Source: CBIHON01 sp966211965 (GTDB taxonomy: Bacteria; Pseudomonadota; Gammaproteobacteria; Burkholderiales; Burkholderiaceae_D). Taken from it: a stretch of 64,000 bases of DNA. The notes under the pieces were generated by a model. It ran no database searches. It had not been told where the DNA came from and saw only the letters and a program-made list of their open reading frames with translations. The position numbers and the translations under genes were made by a program. How positions within the stretch are numbered: the first letter of the stretch is position 1; each line of letters starts with the position of its first letter. Below, piece after piece: positions 24,865-34,229 of the stretch. The stretch is taken from contig CBIHON010000007.1 of the NCBI GenBank assembly GCA_966211965.1, positions 62,001 to 126,000 on the forward strand. Reading direction: 5' to 3'.

Positions 24865-27240
24865 ATGAACGGGGCACTTGGCACGCTGCAAGGCAATACC
24901 ATGACGGGCGACGTCGAAAGCCGCCTGAGTTTTTCCAAAAGGCTGCAGGCGGTCACCAACAAGATCCACGCCACCAATAATGTGGACGAGATCATGCTGG
25001 ACCTGTCAAAAGATATCTGCGACCTGTTCAATTGCGATCGCCTGACCCTGTACGCAGTCAGCAAGGACAAGGATTTCATTTTCTCCAAGGTCAAGACCGG
25101 AATCAACTCGAACAAGGATCTGGTGCTGCCGGTCACCGCCCAAAGCATCGCCGGCTACGTGGCGCTGTCCAAGCGCATCGTCCGGATCCGGGATGCCTAT
25201 GACGAAGCGGAACTGAAAGCGTATTCCAAAGAATTGCAGTTCCGGCGCGAAGTCGATCAGCGCACCGGTTACCGCACCAGGCAAATGCTGGCCGCGCCGT
25301 TGGTGGATGCACGCGCCCCGCATAATCTGGTAGGCGTGATCCAGTTGATCAACAACCGCGACAACGGCCCGTTTTCCGACCAGGCTGAAGAAGGCATCAA
25401 GGAATTGTGCGAAACGCTTGCAATCGCTTTCATGCAGCGCATGAAACCGGCGGTGATGGTCAGTTCCAAGTACGACCCGTTGATCGCGCAGGCAGTCATC
25501 TCGGCGCCGGAAATGGAACTTGCGACCCGTTCCGCGCGGCGCAAGAATCTGGATATCGAAGAGGTCCTGGTCAATGAATTCCAGGTCAAGCTGTCGGCGA
25601 TCGGACAGGCGCTGGCGAAGACTTTCGGTGTGCCTTATGAAACATTCAAACCGGACCGGATCAAGCCGACCGAGTTGCTCAAACCGCTCAAGCGCGAATT
25701 TGTCGAGCAAAACCGCTGGCTGCCGATTGAAGAAAGCCAAGCCGGCCTGATCATTCTCGCCTGCGACCCGGAACAGGTAAAAAGCACGCGCTTCATCAAC
25801 CAGATTTTCCCCAATGCCGCCCTGACCTACCGCGTCACGACCAATCGCGAATTCGCCCTGACCGTCGACCAGTTCTTCGGCGCAGAAGGGGATACGGCAT
25901 CGGTCGGCGAACTGCTGTCCGGCATGGAAGACAACGAGGACGATAGCGGCGAGATTTCCGCCAACGAACTGGCCGCGGCCGCCGAAAACGAGCTGGTCAA
26001 GCTGGTCAACAAGATCATCATGGATGCCTACAAGCAGGGCGCGTCCGATATCCACATCGAACCGCGGCCGGGCAAGGACAAGACCTTGATCCGCTTCCGC
26101 AAGGACGGCTCGCTGGAGCCGTATATCGAGATCCCGGCCAGCTATCGCGCCGCGCTGTCGGCACGCATCAAGATCATGTGCGAACTCGACATCTCGGAGC
26201 GCCGCAAACCGCAGGACGGCAAAATAAAGTTCAAGAAATTCGGGCCGCTCGACATCGAACTGCGGGTCGCCACCATCCCTTCCGCCGGCGGCGTCGAGGA
26301 TATCGTGATGCGCATCCTGGCAGCGGGCGAACCGATCCCGCTGGAAAAACTGGGCGTGCTGCCGCACAACCTGGAACGCCTCAAAAACGTCATCAGCAAA
26401 CCCTACGGCCTGTTTTTCGTCTGCGGTCCGACCGGCTCCGGCAAGACTACCACGCTGCATTCGGTACTCAACTTTCTGAATACGCCCGACACCAAGATCT
26501 GGACCGCGGAAGATCCGGTCGAAATTACGCAAAAAGGTTTGCGTCAGGTCCAGGTCAACCGCAAGGCCGGCCTCGATTTCGCCACAGCGATGCGCGCCTT
26601 TCTGCGAGCCGATCCCGACGTCATCATGGTCGGTGAAATGCGCGACAAGGAAACGGTCTCGATGGGCATCGAAGCCTCGCTGACCGGCCACCTGGTGTTC
26701 GCCACCCTGCACACCAACAGTGCACCGGAATCGATCGTACGCCTGCTCGACATGGGCATGGACCCGTTCAACTTCGCCGATGCGCTGCTCGGCATCCTGG
26801 CGCAGCGCCTGGCCAAACGGCTGTGCTCGAACTGCAAACTGGCCTATCAGCCGTCGCCGGATGAGATCAACCTGCTGCTGACCGAGTACAGCGAAGAATT
26901 GCGCAATACCGAGGCCTTCACCAAGGATGCCGACGCTGCTTTGGCTGCGGTGCGCACCGACTGGACAAAGCACTATGCAAACGACAAGGGCGAGTTCAAG
27001 CTGTACCGCCCGGTCGGCTGCGAGCAATGCACCAATGGCTACAAGGGCCGGGTCGGCCTGCACGAACTGATGATCGGCACCGACCGGGCCAAACGCCTGC
27101 TGCAGGAACATGCTCGGGTGGCGCAACTGCTGGCCGTGGCACTGGAGGATGGGATGCGGACCCTGAAGATGGACGGGATCGAGAAGGTCTTGTCGGGGAT
27201 TACGGATATCAAGGCAGTACGGGCGGTTTGCATCAAATAA
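24865..27240 (+). CDS. GAF-domain GspE/PilB-type secretion ATPase
   Basis: About 791 residues. Order: GAF domain (about 20-195, ending LCETLAIAFMQRM), an MshEN-like N-terminal domain (about 225-340), then the type II/IV hexameric ATPase. The Walker A CGPTGSGKTTTLHSVL, the Asp box EDPVEITQKG, the Walker B DVIMVGEMRD and the His box HLVFATLHTNSAPESI are intact. Four cysteines (CSNC and CEQC) form the zinc site of PilB/GspE. It should power pilus or pseudopilus assembly. No pilin or secretin gene is nearby. The GAF domain implies small-molecule control. Confidence 0.9.
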   Translation: MNGALGTLQGNTMTGDVESRLSFSKRLQAVTNKIHATNNVDEIMLDLSKDICDLFNCDRLTLYAVSKDKDFIFSKVKTGINSNKDLVLPVTAQSIAGYVALSKRIVRIRDAYDEAELKAYSKELQFRREVDQRTGYRTRQMLAAPLVDARAPHNLVGVIQLINNRDNGPFSDQAEEGIKELCETLAIAFMQRMKPAVMVSSKYDPLIAQAVISAPEMELATRSARRKNLDIEEVLVNEFQVKLSAIGQALAKTFGVPYETFKPDRIKPTELLKPLKREFVEQNRWLPIEESQAGLIILACDPEQVKSTRFINQIFPNAALTYRVTTNREFALTVDQFFGAEGDTASVGELLSGMEDNEDDSGEISANELAAAAENELVKLVNKIIMDAYKQGASDIHIEPRPGKDKTLIRFRKDGSLEPYIEIPASYRAALSARIKIMCELDISERRKPQDGKIKFKKFGPLDIELRVATIPSAGGVEDIVMRILAAGEPIPLEKLGVLPHNLERLKNVISKPYGLFFVCGPTGSGKTTTLHSVLNFLNTPDTKIWTAEDPVEITQKGLRQVQVNRKAGLDFATAMRAFLRADPDVIMVGEMRDKETVSMGIEASLTGHLVFATLHTNSAPESIVRLLDMGMDPFNFADALLGILAQRLAKRLCSNCKLAYQPSPDEINLLLTEYSEELRNTEAFTKDADAALAAVRTDWTKHYANDKGEFKLYRPVGCEQCTNGYKGRVGLHELMIGTDRAKRLLQEHARVAQLLAVALEDGMRTLKMDGIEKVLSGITDIKAVRAVCIK

Positions 27241-27247
27241 CGCGTCC

Positions 27248-29113
27248 ATGCTCCCGGCCCCGGCCCGCTCGTTCCTGCATGCGTTCATAGGCCATCATCT
27301 GGTCTGGATCGGCCTGCTGTTGCTGCTGCTGATCGGACTCGATTTCCATTGGCTGCACCTGCTGGCGCCGCTCGACCGCAAAGGCGGCGACCAGCTTCTG
27401 GCATGGCATGCCCGGCATCGTGCGCCGCCTGCCGACATTGTCTTCATCGACATCGACCAGGCCAGCCTGGACCATCCGCAGATGCTGGAACTGGCCGGCA
27501 ATTGGCCGTGGCCGCGCGTGACGCACGGCGAGTTGCTCAGCTATCTGGCGAAGCAAAAACCGCGTGCGGTGGTATTCGACCTCACCTTCAGCGAACCTGA
27601 TGTGTTCCGGCCCGATAGCGACCGTGCCTTCGTGCAGGCGATCGCGGCCAGCCCGGTGCCGGTCTATCTGCCGCTGGTGATCGTGCCGGACGGTGTCGGC
27701 AGCCGCCTGGCCGACCTGCCGGCCGTGATGGGCGTCGAGCGCGGTATCGGCGCCAATCCTGCTGCGCGCCTGCCCCTGGTTGCGCCCAAGGCGCTGCCGC
27801 CCTCACTGTGGCGTACCGGCCATATCAACTTCCTGCAGGACGCCGACCAGATCGGCCGGCGCGGCGAACTGTACCGGGAGATCGACGGCTGGCGCATCCC
27901 GGGGATGGCGGCGCGCGTGGCACGCGAAAACGGCGGCAGCCCGCCTCGGCAGCCCGACGTGATTTTGAATTGGTACGGCAGCCGCTTCGCGCATTTTTCG
28001 TACCATGAGCTATACCTCAAGGCCCTATCGAGCGAAGGCGGCACGCCGCCTGATCTGTCCGGCAAGATCGTCATCATCGGCTCGACCGCGCCGGGCCTGG
28101 TGGATTTTCGCGCCACGCCGCTGGACAAGCGCACCACCGGACTGGAGGTGCTGGCCACCACCCTCGCCAATCTGCAGCAGGAAGACTGGTTGAGGCCGGC
28201 GCCCGCCTGGTGGTCGCCCCTGCTGGCAGCACTCTTTGTTTTGATCGGCGCGCTGTGTTTCTGGCGCGGCGTGCATCCGCTCTTGATTCTTGCCGCCGGG
28301 GTCAACCTGTCGCTGCTGGCCGCTGGCGCGGCCTATCTGCTGCTCGGCCTGAATGTGCAATGGCAGCCGTTTTCGGCGCTGGCATTCGGCTGGCTGGCGC
28401 TGTTCGCCGACGAACTGCAATCGTATCTCCAAGAGAAGCGGCGGCGCGAACACCTGGTACTCCAGTTCAACCGTTTCCTCGATCCGCGCGTAGTGCAAAG
28501 CCTGGCCGGGAAGAGCGCGCTGGCCAATGCGGAGATCGGGCACAGCAGCGAATTGACGGTGCTGTTTTCCGACATCCGCGATTTCACCAGCATCTCGGAG
28601 AGCCGCGCGCCGCAGGAAATCGTGTCCCTGCTGAACCGCTACCTGGAAGACCAGGTGGAAGCCGTCTTCAACTGCGGCGGCACGCTCGACAAATTCATCG
28701 GCGACGCCATCATGGCGTTCTGGGGCGCGCCGGTGGCCTGCGCGGACCATGCGGTGCAGGCGGTAACGGCAGCCTTGCATATGAGCGAGAGAGTGGACAG
28801 CTTCCGCGCCGGGCTGGGCTTTTCGTTTGAGATCGGCATCGGCGTGCATACCGGCCCGGCGGTGGTCGGTTTCATCGGCACCAGCCGCCGCCTGGACTAT
28901 ACGGCAATCGGCGATACGGTCAACTTGGCTAGCCGCATCGAAGGAAAAACCAAGGGAGTATGCCGCGTGCTGGTGTCGGAATCGACCCGGCTGGCCTGCG
29001 GCGACCTGTTCGATTTCGAAGATCGCGGCGAGGTGGCAGTCAAGGGACGCGAGCAAACGGTGCGGCTGTTCGAACCGAAGCGCAACATGCGTTCGCCTCT
29101 AGAGCACTTTTAG
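27248..29113 (+). CDS. CHASE2-domain adenylate/guanylate cyclase
   Basis: About 621 residues, starting 7 bp after the ATPase stop. A first membrane helix (HHLVWIGLLLLLLIGLDFHW) leads to a periplasmic CHASE2 sensor (about 40-300), then three helices (about 318-385) and a class III nucleotide cyclase domain: LTVLFSDIRDFTSISES with the metal-binding Asp, DKFIGDAIMAFWGAP with the second Asp, GVHTGPAVVGFIG and DTVNLASRIEG. It should make cAMP or cGMP. Its last six codons and stop lie inside a hairpin element, so the natural C-terminus may have been trimmed. Confidence 0.9.
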   Translation: MLPAPARSFLHAFIGHHLVWIGLLLLLLIGLDFHWLHLLAPLDRKGGDQLLAWHARHRAPPADIVFIDIDQASLDHPQMLELAGNWPWPRVTHGELLSYLAKQKPRAVVFDLTFSEPDVFRPDSDRAFVQAIAASPVPVYLPLVIVPDGVGSRLADLPAVMGVERGIGANPAARLPLVAPKALPPSLWRTGHINFLQDADQIGRRGELYREIDGWRIPGMAARVARENGGSPPRQPDVILNWYGSRFAHFSYHELYLKALSSEGGTPPDLSGKIVIIGSTAPGLVDFRATPLDKRTTGLEVLATTLANLQQEDWLRPAPAWWSPLLAALFVLIGALCFWRGVHPLLILAAGVNLSLLAAGAAYLLLGLNVQWQPFSALAFGWLALFADELQSYLQEKRRREHLVLQFNRFLDPRVVQSLAGKSALANAEIGHSSELTVLFSDIRDFTSISESRAPQEIVSLLNRYLEDQVEAVFNCGGTLDKFIGDAIMAFWGAPVACADHAVQAVTAALHMSERVDSFRAGLGFSFEIGIGVHTGPAVVGFIGTSRRLDYTAIGDTVNLASRIEGKTKGVCRVLVSESTRLACGDLFDFEDRGEVAVKGREQTVRLFEPKRNMRSPLEHF

Positions 29114-29220
29114 CCTGACCGTGCGGAGTCAGGGTCAGGCCGAGGAGCGGACGCGTACAGGCGTACGCCGAGCACCGGAGGCCTGAGATTGGCCCGTACG
29201 GTCAGGCTAAAAATGCTCTA
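29100..29220. repeat. 121-bp hairpin element overlapping the cyclase stop
   Basis: Left arm 29100-29126 begins TAGAGCACTTTTAGCCTGAC; right arm 29193-29220 is its reverse complement with two differences. The core contains GTAC-N4-GTAC and a further imperfect hairpin (GGCC...GGCC). The TAG stop of the cyclase gene lies in the left arm. It looks like an inserted non-autonomous element now working as the 3' end of the transcript. No matching transposase is present. Confidence 0.55.
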
Positions 29221-29344
29221 GTAACCGGGAAATAAATTCTCCTGCCGCGGATATTGATCTCCTCAAGATATGGGCCTATCCTGATTCATATTTCCTAACC
29301 ACAACTTCCGGCCTCTTGCGACCGGCGCATTGGGAGGCAGTCCA

Positions 29345-29836
29345 ATGAAGACTTATGGGAGCGGACTCATGCTTTTGCTGGCTGCGACGCTGGCGTCGGC
29401 AGAACCGGCCAAGTTGGTGCGCAGCAGCGAATTACGCGCCAAGGCGGCCATCGATGCACCGGTCCAGGCCACGCTGTCCGAAGGCGCGGCGGTGGAATTG
29501 CTGAGCACCGAAGGCGGCTGGTCGCGCATCAAGACTGCCGACGGCAAGAGCGGCTTCGTACGCATGCTCAATGTGCGCCCCAATAGCGCCGGCAGCAATT
29601 CGAGCCCGCTTTCCGGCATCGGCATCCTCGGCGGCGTGGCGCGCACCGGCAGCACCGGCGCAACCGCGACCACCGGCGTCAAAGGCATCACCAAGGACGA
29701 CCTGGCGCGGGCCGAACCCAATCCGGCCGACGTTGCTCAATTGGAGCGTTACGCAGTCAATGCCAACGATGCCCGCGCCACAGCGAAAGCCGGCAAACTG
29801 GTCGCGCAAACCGTGGCGCCGCTGGGAGAAAAATGA
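29345..29836 (+). CDS. Exported bacterial SH3 domain protein
   Basis: About 163 residues. A signal peptide (GLMLLLAATLASAEP) is followed by an SH3b domain (LVRSSELRAKAAIDAPVQAT, GAAVELLSTEGGWSRIKTAD, SGFVRMLNVRP), then a Gly/Ser/Thr-rich linker and a charged tail (LARAEPNPADVAQLERYAVN). SH3b modules often bind cell-wall peptides. ATG 29345 has GGGAGG upstream. Its stop overlaps the next start (ATGATGA), so it is translationally coupled to the M48 protease. Confidence 0.85.
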   Translation: MKTYGSGLMLLLAATLASAEPAKLVRSSELRAKAAIDAPVQATLSEGAAVELLSTEGGWSRIKTADGKSGFVRMLNVRPNSAGSNSSPLSGIGILGGVARTGSTGATATTGVKGITKDDLARAEPNPADVAQLERYAVNANDARATAKAGKLVAQTVAPLGEK

Positions 29837-30708
29837 TGAGACGTTTCGTTCATGCTGCTTCCCTGACCTTGGCTGCCGCGGCGCTAGCCGGCTGCACAGC
29901 CACTACCAACCAGAGCATTACAAAAATCGTCGATCAAGTGCTGCCGGAGAGCGGGCAGAAACAGGTCATCACCGGCGCGCTGCAAGCAACGCGCGAGTGG
30001 ACGCCGGAAGAAGAACGTCAACTGGGCCAGAGCATGTCGGCCCTGCTGCTGGGCGCGCGCCCTTTGGTCAAGAACGCGCAAGTCCATCAATACCTGAACC
30101 AAGTCGGACTATGGATCGCCTTGCAAAGCGAGCAGCCGGCGCTGCACTGGCGCTTCGGCATGATCGACACACCGAACCTGAACGCCTTCGCCGCGCCCGG
30201 CGGCTATGTCTTCATCACGCGCGGCCTGTTCCTGCGCCTGCGCAACGAGGCAGAACTGGCAGGCGTGCTCGGCCATGAAATCGGCCATGTGATCAAACGC
30301 CACCACGTCAATGCAATGCGCAAGCAAGGCGGCGGGCAAGTCGTGTTCGGCTTGATCCAGGCCCATGCGGAAAAACAAGGCAGCGGCAGCCTGACCGCCT
30401 TGAACAACGTGGTGAAAAATCTCTACACCTCCGGCCTCGACAAGTCGGATGAATACGAAGCCGACCGCGTCGGCGTGGTCTTGGCGGCGCGGGCCGGCTA
30501 CTCGCCCTTCGGTCTGCCTTCGGTATTGCAAATGTATGCGGCAGCCAGCGGCGACAGCGGACTCGAACTGCTGTTTGCGACCCATCCTTCGCCCGACGAC
30601 CGCCTCAATACACTCGACAGCCTGATGGGCAGCCGCTTCGATAATAATTCTACCAGGACGGTCACCGATACCGGCCGGCTCAACAAGATGCAACGTCTGG
30701 TTCGGTAA
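29833..30708 (+). CDS. M48-family metalloprotease lipoprotein
   Basis: About 291 residues. The N-terminus has a lipobox (LAAAALAGC, Cys21). The catalytic zinc motif HEIGH is at residues 148-152, with the third ligand in DEYEADRVG about 55 residues later. The NAFAAPGGYVFITRGL segment before the motif is the standard M48 signature (as in BepA/LoiP). It is likely an outer-membrane-attached periplasmic quality-control protease. The gene overlaps the SH3 gene by 4 bases; SH3b may guide it to the wall. Confidence 0.92.
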   Translation: MMRRFVHAASLTLAAAALAGCTATTNQSITKIVDQVLPESGQKQVITGALQATREWTPEEERQLGQSMSALLLGARPLVKNAQVHQYLNQVGLWIALQSEQPALHWRFGMIDTPNLNAFAAPGGYVFITRGLFLRLRNEAELAGVLGHEIGHVIKRHHVNAMRKQGGGQVVFGLIQAHAEKQGSGSLTALNNVVKNLYTSGLDKSDEYEADRVGVVLAARAGYSPFGLPSVLQMYAAASGDSGLELLFATHPSPDDRLNTLDSLMGSRFDNNSTRTVTDTGRLNKMQRLVR

Positions 30709-30826
30709 CCACGGACGTAAAAGGAGCGGGCAATGCATACCGGCTATTTTCTCGGCTGTTTTTTGCCGCCTTGGCCCGATGTTGCATGAACAGCCTTCCT
30801 TTTTTGCTTGAATCCGTGATCGCGGA

Positions 30827-31654
30827 CTAGTCATCACTGTCACGCGCACGGTCTCTTCGACGCGGCTTATTGGCCGGACCGAACTCCGCCTCCCATGCCG
30901 CCCGTTGCGCCATCGCCAGGCGAAATGCCTCTTCTTCCATATCGGGCTTGATCCGGAAATAGCTGCTTTTGCGAATGCCGCCAGCACGATAACTGGCATG
31001 CCAATACGCCAGGTCGGAAGTGATGTTGCCGACAGAATCACGCTTGACCACTCGCGTGCGCAATACCCCAGGCTGGCCTGAAAGCGTTGGGTTTTTGTAG
31101 CGGTCGCCTATCTCCTGGGGTTTGGCTTCCCTTGCCAATTCCGGCTCGGGAACCTGAGCCTTTATCTGCGGCAAGACCGCGCTGGTGGCTTTCCGTGCTT
31201 CCTCGCCCAACAGGAAATGCCCCTCGATTTCCGCCAGCATGTCCATACGGGACATGATCGCCATGTCTCTGGCCTTGTCGCCGTACTTGCTGACTGCGAA
31301 CGATCGGGTCTTATTTTTGCCATTCGGCAGCCTGATCCGGGCAATCCAGGTTTCGCATCCGCTAGCCGATTTCACGTAATGAAGGCCGGGTATGCCGGTG
31401 GTATTGGATTTGCGGACGATGGCCCGCTGTTCCTGGCACGTGTAGGGCGTCATCTCTTGCAGCACCTGATCGCGGAAGGCGACCGCTTTCGCAAGCGCGG
31501 CCTCGGTGCCGCCGTGCTTCAGGTCGGGGAACTGCTTTTTTATCAGAACGCCCCGGCGCATAATCTTGACAGTCCAGGCCCAGGTCTGCGTTTTTTTATC
31601 GTGACGTCGGCCGATTCCGTATGGGTAGGGGGAGGAAGGGGTTTTGCGAGGCAT
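30827..31654 (-). CDS. Protein with three AP2/ERF-like domains
   Basis: About 275 residues. Three successive units resemble AP2 DNA-binding domains: about 12-65 (YGIGRRHDKKTQTWAWTVKI with AALAKAVAFRDQV), about 88-143 (GIPGLHYVKSASGCETWIAR, then KYGDKARDMAIMSR) and about 195-265 (QPGVLRTRVVKR, WHASYRAGGIRKSSYFRIKP, AFRLAMAQRAAWEAE). Each has three strands with Trp-x-A/V-x-I/Y and an amphipathic helix. AP2 modules in bacteria are known mostly from phage homing nucleases and integrases; no nuclease domain is seen here. It is a lone gene convergent with the M48 gene. Confidence 0.6.
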   Translation of the reverse strand: MPRKTPSSPYPYGIGRRHDKKTQTWAWTVKIMRRGVLIKKQFPDLKHGGTEAALAKAVAFRDQVLQEMTPYTCQEQRAIVRKSNTTGIPGLHYVKSASGCETWIARIRLPNGKNKTRSFAVSKYGDKARDMAIMSRMDMLAEIEGHFLLGEEARKATSAVLPQIKAQVPEPELAREAKPQEIGDRYKNPTLSGQPGVLRTRVVKRDSVGNITSDLAYWHASYRAGGIRKSSYFRIKPDMEEEAFRLAMAQRAAWEAEFGPANKPRRRDRARDSDD

Positions 31655-31746
31655 GGGTGCTTTGCGGTCGAGATTTGTACTGCGATTCTACAAATTGCGG
31701 CTTTTAGCCCTTATCTAGTAAAAATGGCACAAACGGTTCATTCCAA

Positions 31747-33081
31747 TTAATGAAGTTGTGCATCCCTCTCGCTGGGCGCCAGCAATAAGGTAATTTCCAC
31801 GCGCCGGTTTTTCGCGCGGTTGGCCGGCGTATCATTGGGCGCAACCGGCTCAGCATCGGCCCGTCCTTCGGCGCGTATCCGTCCGCTTTGCGTCAGGCGC
31901 GGTTCAACCAACTGCCGCACCGCTTGCGAGCGTGCTTCGGACAAATGCCAATTAGAGGGGAAACGCGGTGTGCGGATCGGTTGGTTATCGGTATAGCCGC
32001 TGACCAGCACCGAACCGCCGACCTCATTGAGCGCTGCCGCGACCCGGTTAAGCACAGGAAGGTAACGCGGCAGCACTGTATTGCTACCCGGATTAAACAT
32101 GCCATCGCCGCGCAGAATGATGATGCTGCGATCGGCTTCGTCACGCACACTGACCAAGCCTTCGAGAATTTCCGGCTCCAGGAAGCGGGCAAGCCTCGGC
32201 GCAATCGACTGCTTTGTTGTAACCGTAACACGCGGCAACCGGATGCTGCTGATCTTGGAAAACAAGGGATCGGTGAGATTGGATAGCGCATAGATTAACC
32301 AAAAGAACACGATCAAACCGATCAGAGCAAACACCGCGGCCGAAACCCAGAGCGGCATCATGGTCAAAATCCGCTTGATCTCCCCTTCGACGCCCCGCCA
32401 ATTCAAAGACAAGGGCTTGGAGTACTCGCCTTCGTTTTTTTGCAGGATATCGGCCAATCGGCGTTTCACTGTTTCCAGCTGCGTGCGCCCGTTGTCCATG
32501 ATCCGATAGCGCCCTTCGAAGCCGAGCGCGATGCAGTAATACATCAGTTCAAGCAAATCATGATGCTGCTGGGGATTTTGCGCCAGGCGCGACAGCAGCA
32601 TAAAAAACTTTTCGCCACCCCAGGTCTCGTTGTGAAATTTCACCAGCAAGCTATGGGCCGGCCAAGTGCCCTCGCAGCCCCATGGCGTTTGAGCGGCGGT
32701 TTCATCGAGGGCGGTGCACAGACAATAGCGAGCGCCGACAATAGTTTCTTCAGTTACGCCAAAGACCCGGGCGCGTTGTTCAAACAGCTTGACTTGCTCA
32801 ATAAGGTAAGCCTTTAAGTCCGAAATATCTTGCTTCAATTCGAGTGTTGCGCGCAATTGCGGAATCAGGTTCAGCAGATGGTTACTAGCGCGCGTCAAGG
32901 GATTGGAGCCGCTGATGACTTCCGGCAAATCCTTGAAATAGGTTTGAGGGTCGGTTTCTTTCTTTGTGTCCGTACTTGGCGCCGGTTTTTCCTCTACATT
33001 TGCCACAGGTTTAGAAACTGCAGTCACGCCAGAAGCCACGGACTCTTGTTCGACATCGTCCAAAAAGTCGCTCATTGCCAT
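31747..33081 (-). CDS. tssL: Type VI secretion protein TssL (DotU-like) with OmpA domain
   Basis: About 444 residues. Residues 55-235 are the DotU/IcmH cytoplasmic domain (NPLTRASNHLLNLIPQLRAT, VGARYCLCTALDETAAQTPW, YYCIALGFEGRY). One membrane helix follows (PLWVSAAVFALIGLIVFFWL). The periplasmic C-terminus is an OmpA-like peptidoglycan-binding domain (VLVSGYTDNQPIRTPRFPSN, RAKNRRVEITLL). TssL anchors the type VI membrane complex with TssM and TssJ. Those partners, normally adjacent, are absent here; instead the gene ends a VgrG-effector island on the same strand. Confidence 0.92.
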   Translation of the reverse strand: MAMSDFLDDVEQESVASGVTAVSKPVANVEEKPAPSTDTKKETDPQTYFKDLPEVISGSNPLTRASNHLLNLIPQLRATLELKQDISDLKAYLIEQVKLFEQRARVFGVTEETIVGARYCLCTALDETAAQTPWGCEGTWPAHSLLVKFHNETWGGEKFFMLLSRLAQNPQQHHDLLELMYYCIALGFEGRYRIMDNGRTQLETVKRRLADILQKNEGEYSKPLSLNWRGVEGEIKRILTMMPLWVSAAVFALIGLIVFFWLIYALSNLTDPLFSKISSIRLPRVTVTTKQSIAPRLARFLEPEILEGLVSVRDEADRSIIILRGDGMFNPGSNTVLPRYLPVLNRVAAALNEVGGSVLVSGYTDNQPIRTPRFPSNWHLSEARSQAVRQLVEPRLTQSGRIRAEGRADAEPVAPNDTPANRAKNRRVEITLLLAPSERDAQLH

Positions 33082-33258
33082 AAAGTTCTACCGATGCCGT
33101 TCATGCTTTCACGCGTAATACAAGTATTATCAATGTTTCCATTGCCATGCTAAATTATGATTATGATGGGCGAATCAATGCAAAAAAATCCTGATGTCGC
33201 CCTCTGACACATCGTTAATTTCGTCGCCCATAGGCTGATTTCCGGTGCCGCAAATAAA

Positions 33259-33921
33259 CTATCCTGAATGAGGAAGCTCGCCGATTTTTTTCCAGACCAT
33301 GTAGGCCCACGCTGCTTTGTCTTGTTCGGGACGTGCATTGATCGACATCTGCTCAACCATCATATTTTCGCCCACTCTTGTCAAAAACATAGAACCACCT
33401 CCCTCCATCGACAAGTCATAGTCTATAGCGGAAGTATCCGAAAAAAATGAGCGATGCTCCTGCGGAATGTTTGTACCAATGCGGAACCTCACATAGGCGC
33501 GCTCTTCGTAATCAGTATTGAGAGCGCTGGAATGATCTTCCTCGGTAGGGCACAAAGAAAACCATTTTTTGTTGGAACAAACGCTTTTGGAAAATGGCGC
33601 CCTGAATTTCATTGTTACCATAGGATAGATCTCATAAGGCCCGTCGCCATCCTGAGATGGTCGAAAAATTTGCAAGCCATCCCCATTAATTTCCAATATT
33701 TGGCCCACAGGTAGATATCCCATATTTCCGTCTAATTCCTTGGAAGTTTTTTCATCCAACTGGTATCCCAAAAAACCGAATTCATGCCTGACTAATTTCC
33801 AGATTCCCCATAGTTCCTGACCAGGAACCCGAAACTGATGTGCGTGTGCTTGAGATGGAAACAACATAAATATTCCCAGCAATGGAAAGGTAGCAAAATT
33901 AAGGAAAATAATTATTTTCAA
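33259..33921 (-). CDS. Secreted protein next to T6SS effector; candidate immunity protein
   Basis: About 220 residues. A signal peptide (FLNFATFPLLGIFMLFPSQA, cleavage at AHA) directs export. The mature protein is beta-rich, with WGIWKLVRHEFGFLGYQLDE, a cysteine pair (SVCSNKKWFSLCPTE) and MSMNARPEQ-like endings. No family is recognised. It starts 13 bp after the interrupted lysozyme-like effector gene, the classic place for an immunity gene, and has the periplasmic location needed against a wall-cutting toxin. This role is inference from context. It is lower in GC than the housekeeping genes. Confidence 0.6.
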   Translation of the reverse strand: MKIIIFLNFATFPLLGIFMLFPSQAHAHQFRVPGQELWGIWKLVRHEFGFLGYQLDEKTSKELDGNMGYLPVGQILEINGDGLQIFRPSQDGDGPYEIYPMVTMKFRAPFSKSVCSNKKWFSLCPTEEDHSSALNTDYEERAYVRFRIGTNIPQEHRSFFSDTSAIDYDLSMEGGGSMFLTRVGENMMVEQMSINARPEQDKAAWAYMVWKKIGELPHSG

Positions 33922-34229
33922 AAACCTTCAAGGTTTATTTACTAACATGGATTCCGCTCTCTCTCCCTCCTGGATTAAAATTCGCGTTTCCATTCGCATA
34001 CTGCTTAGCTACCGTACCATTAATCCCTCCATGTTGATAGGCATAAGAAACAAGCACTGTCTGCTGCTGACGCGAAAGCTTATCAAATGTGTCCGGTGGT
34101 TTCGCATACAAAGTGTTATATTCCTTTTTTGTTTTCTCATAACACGCTGCTTTTGCTCTTGAATTTAACAAAGCCACCTCATCTTCGCTAAGTTTGAGTG
34201 GATTTTTCTTTAAATATTGACATGCCTCA

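Noticed and set aside
25006..27288. 760-residue open frame on the minus strand
   Set aside because: It is antisense to the intact GspE-type ATPase, has no domain, and reflects third-position GC bias.
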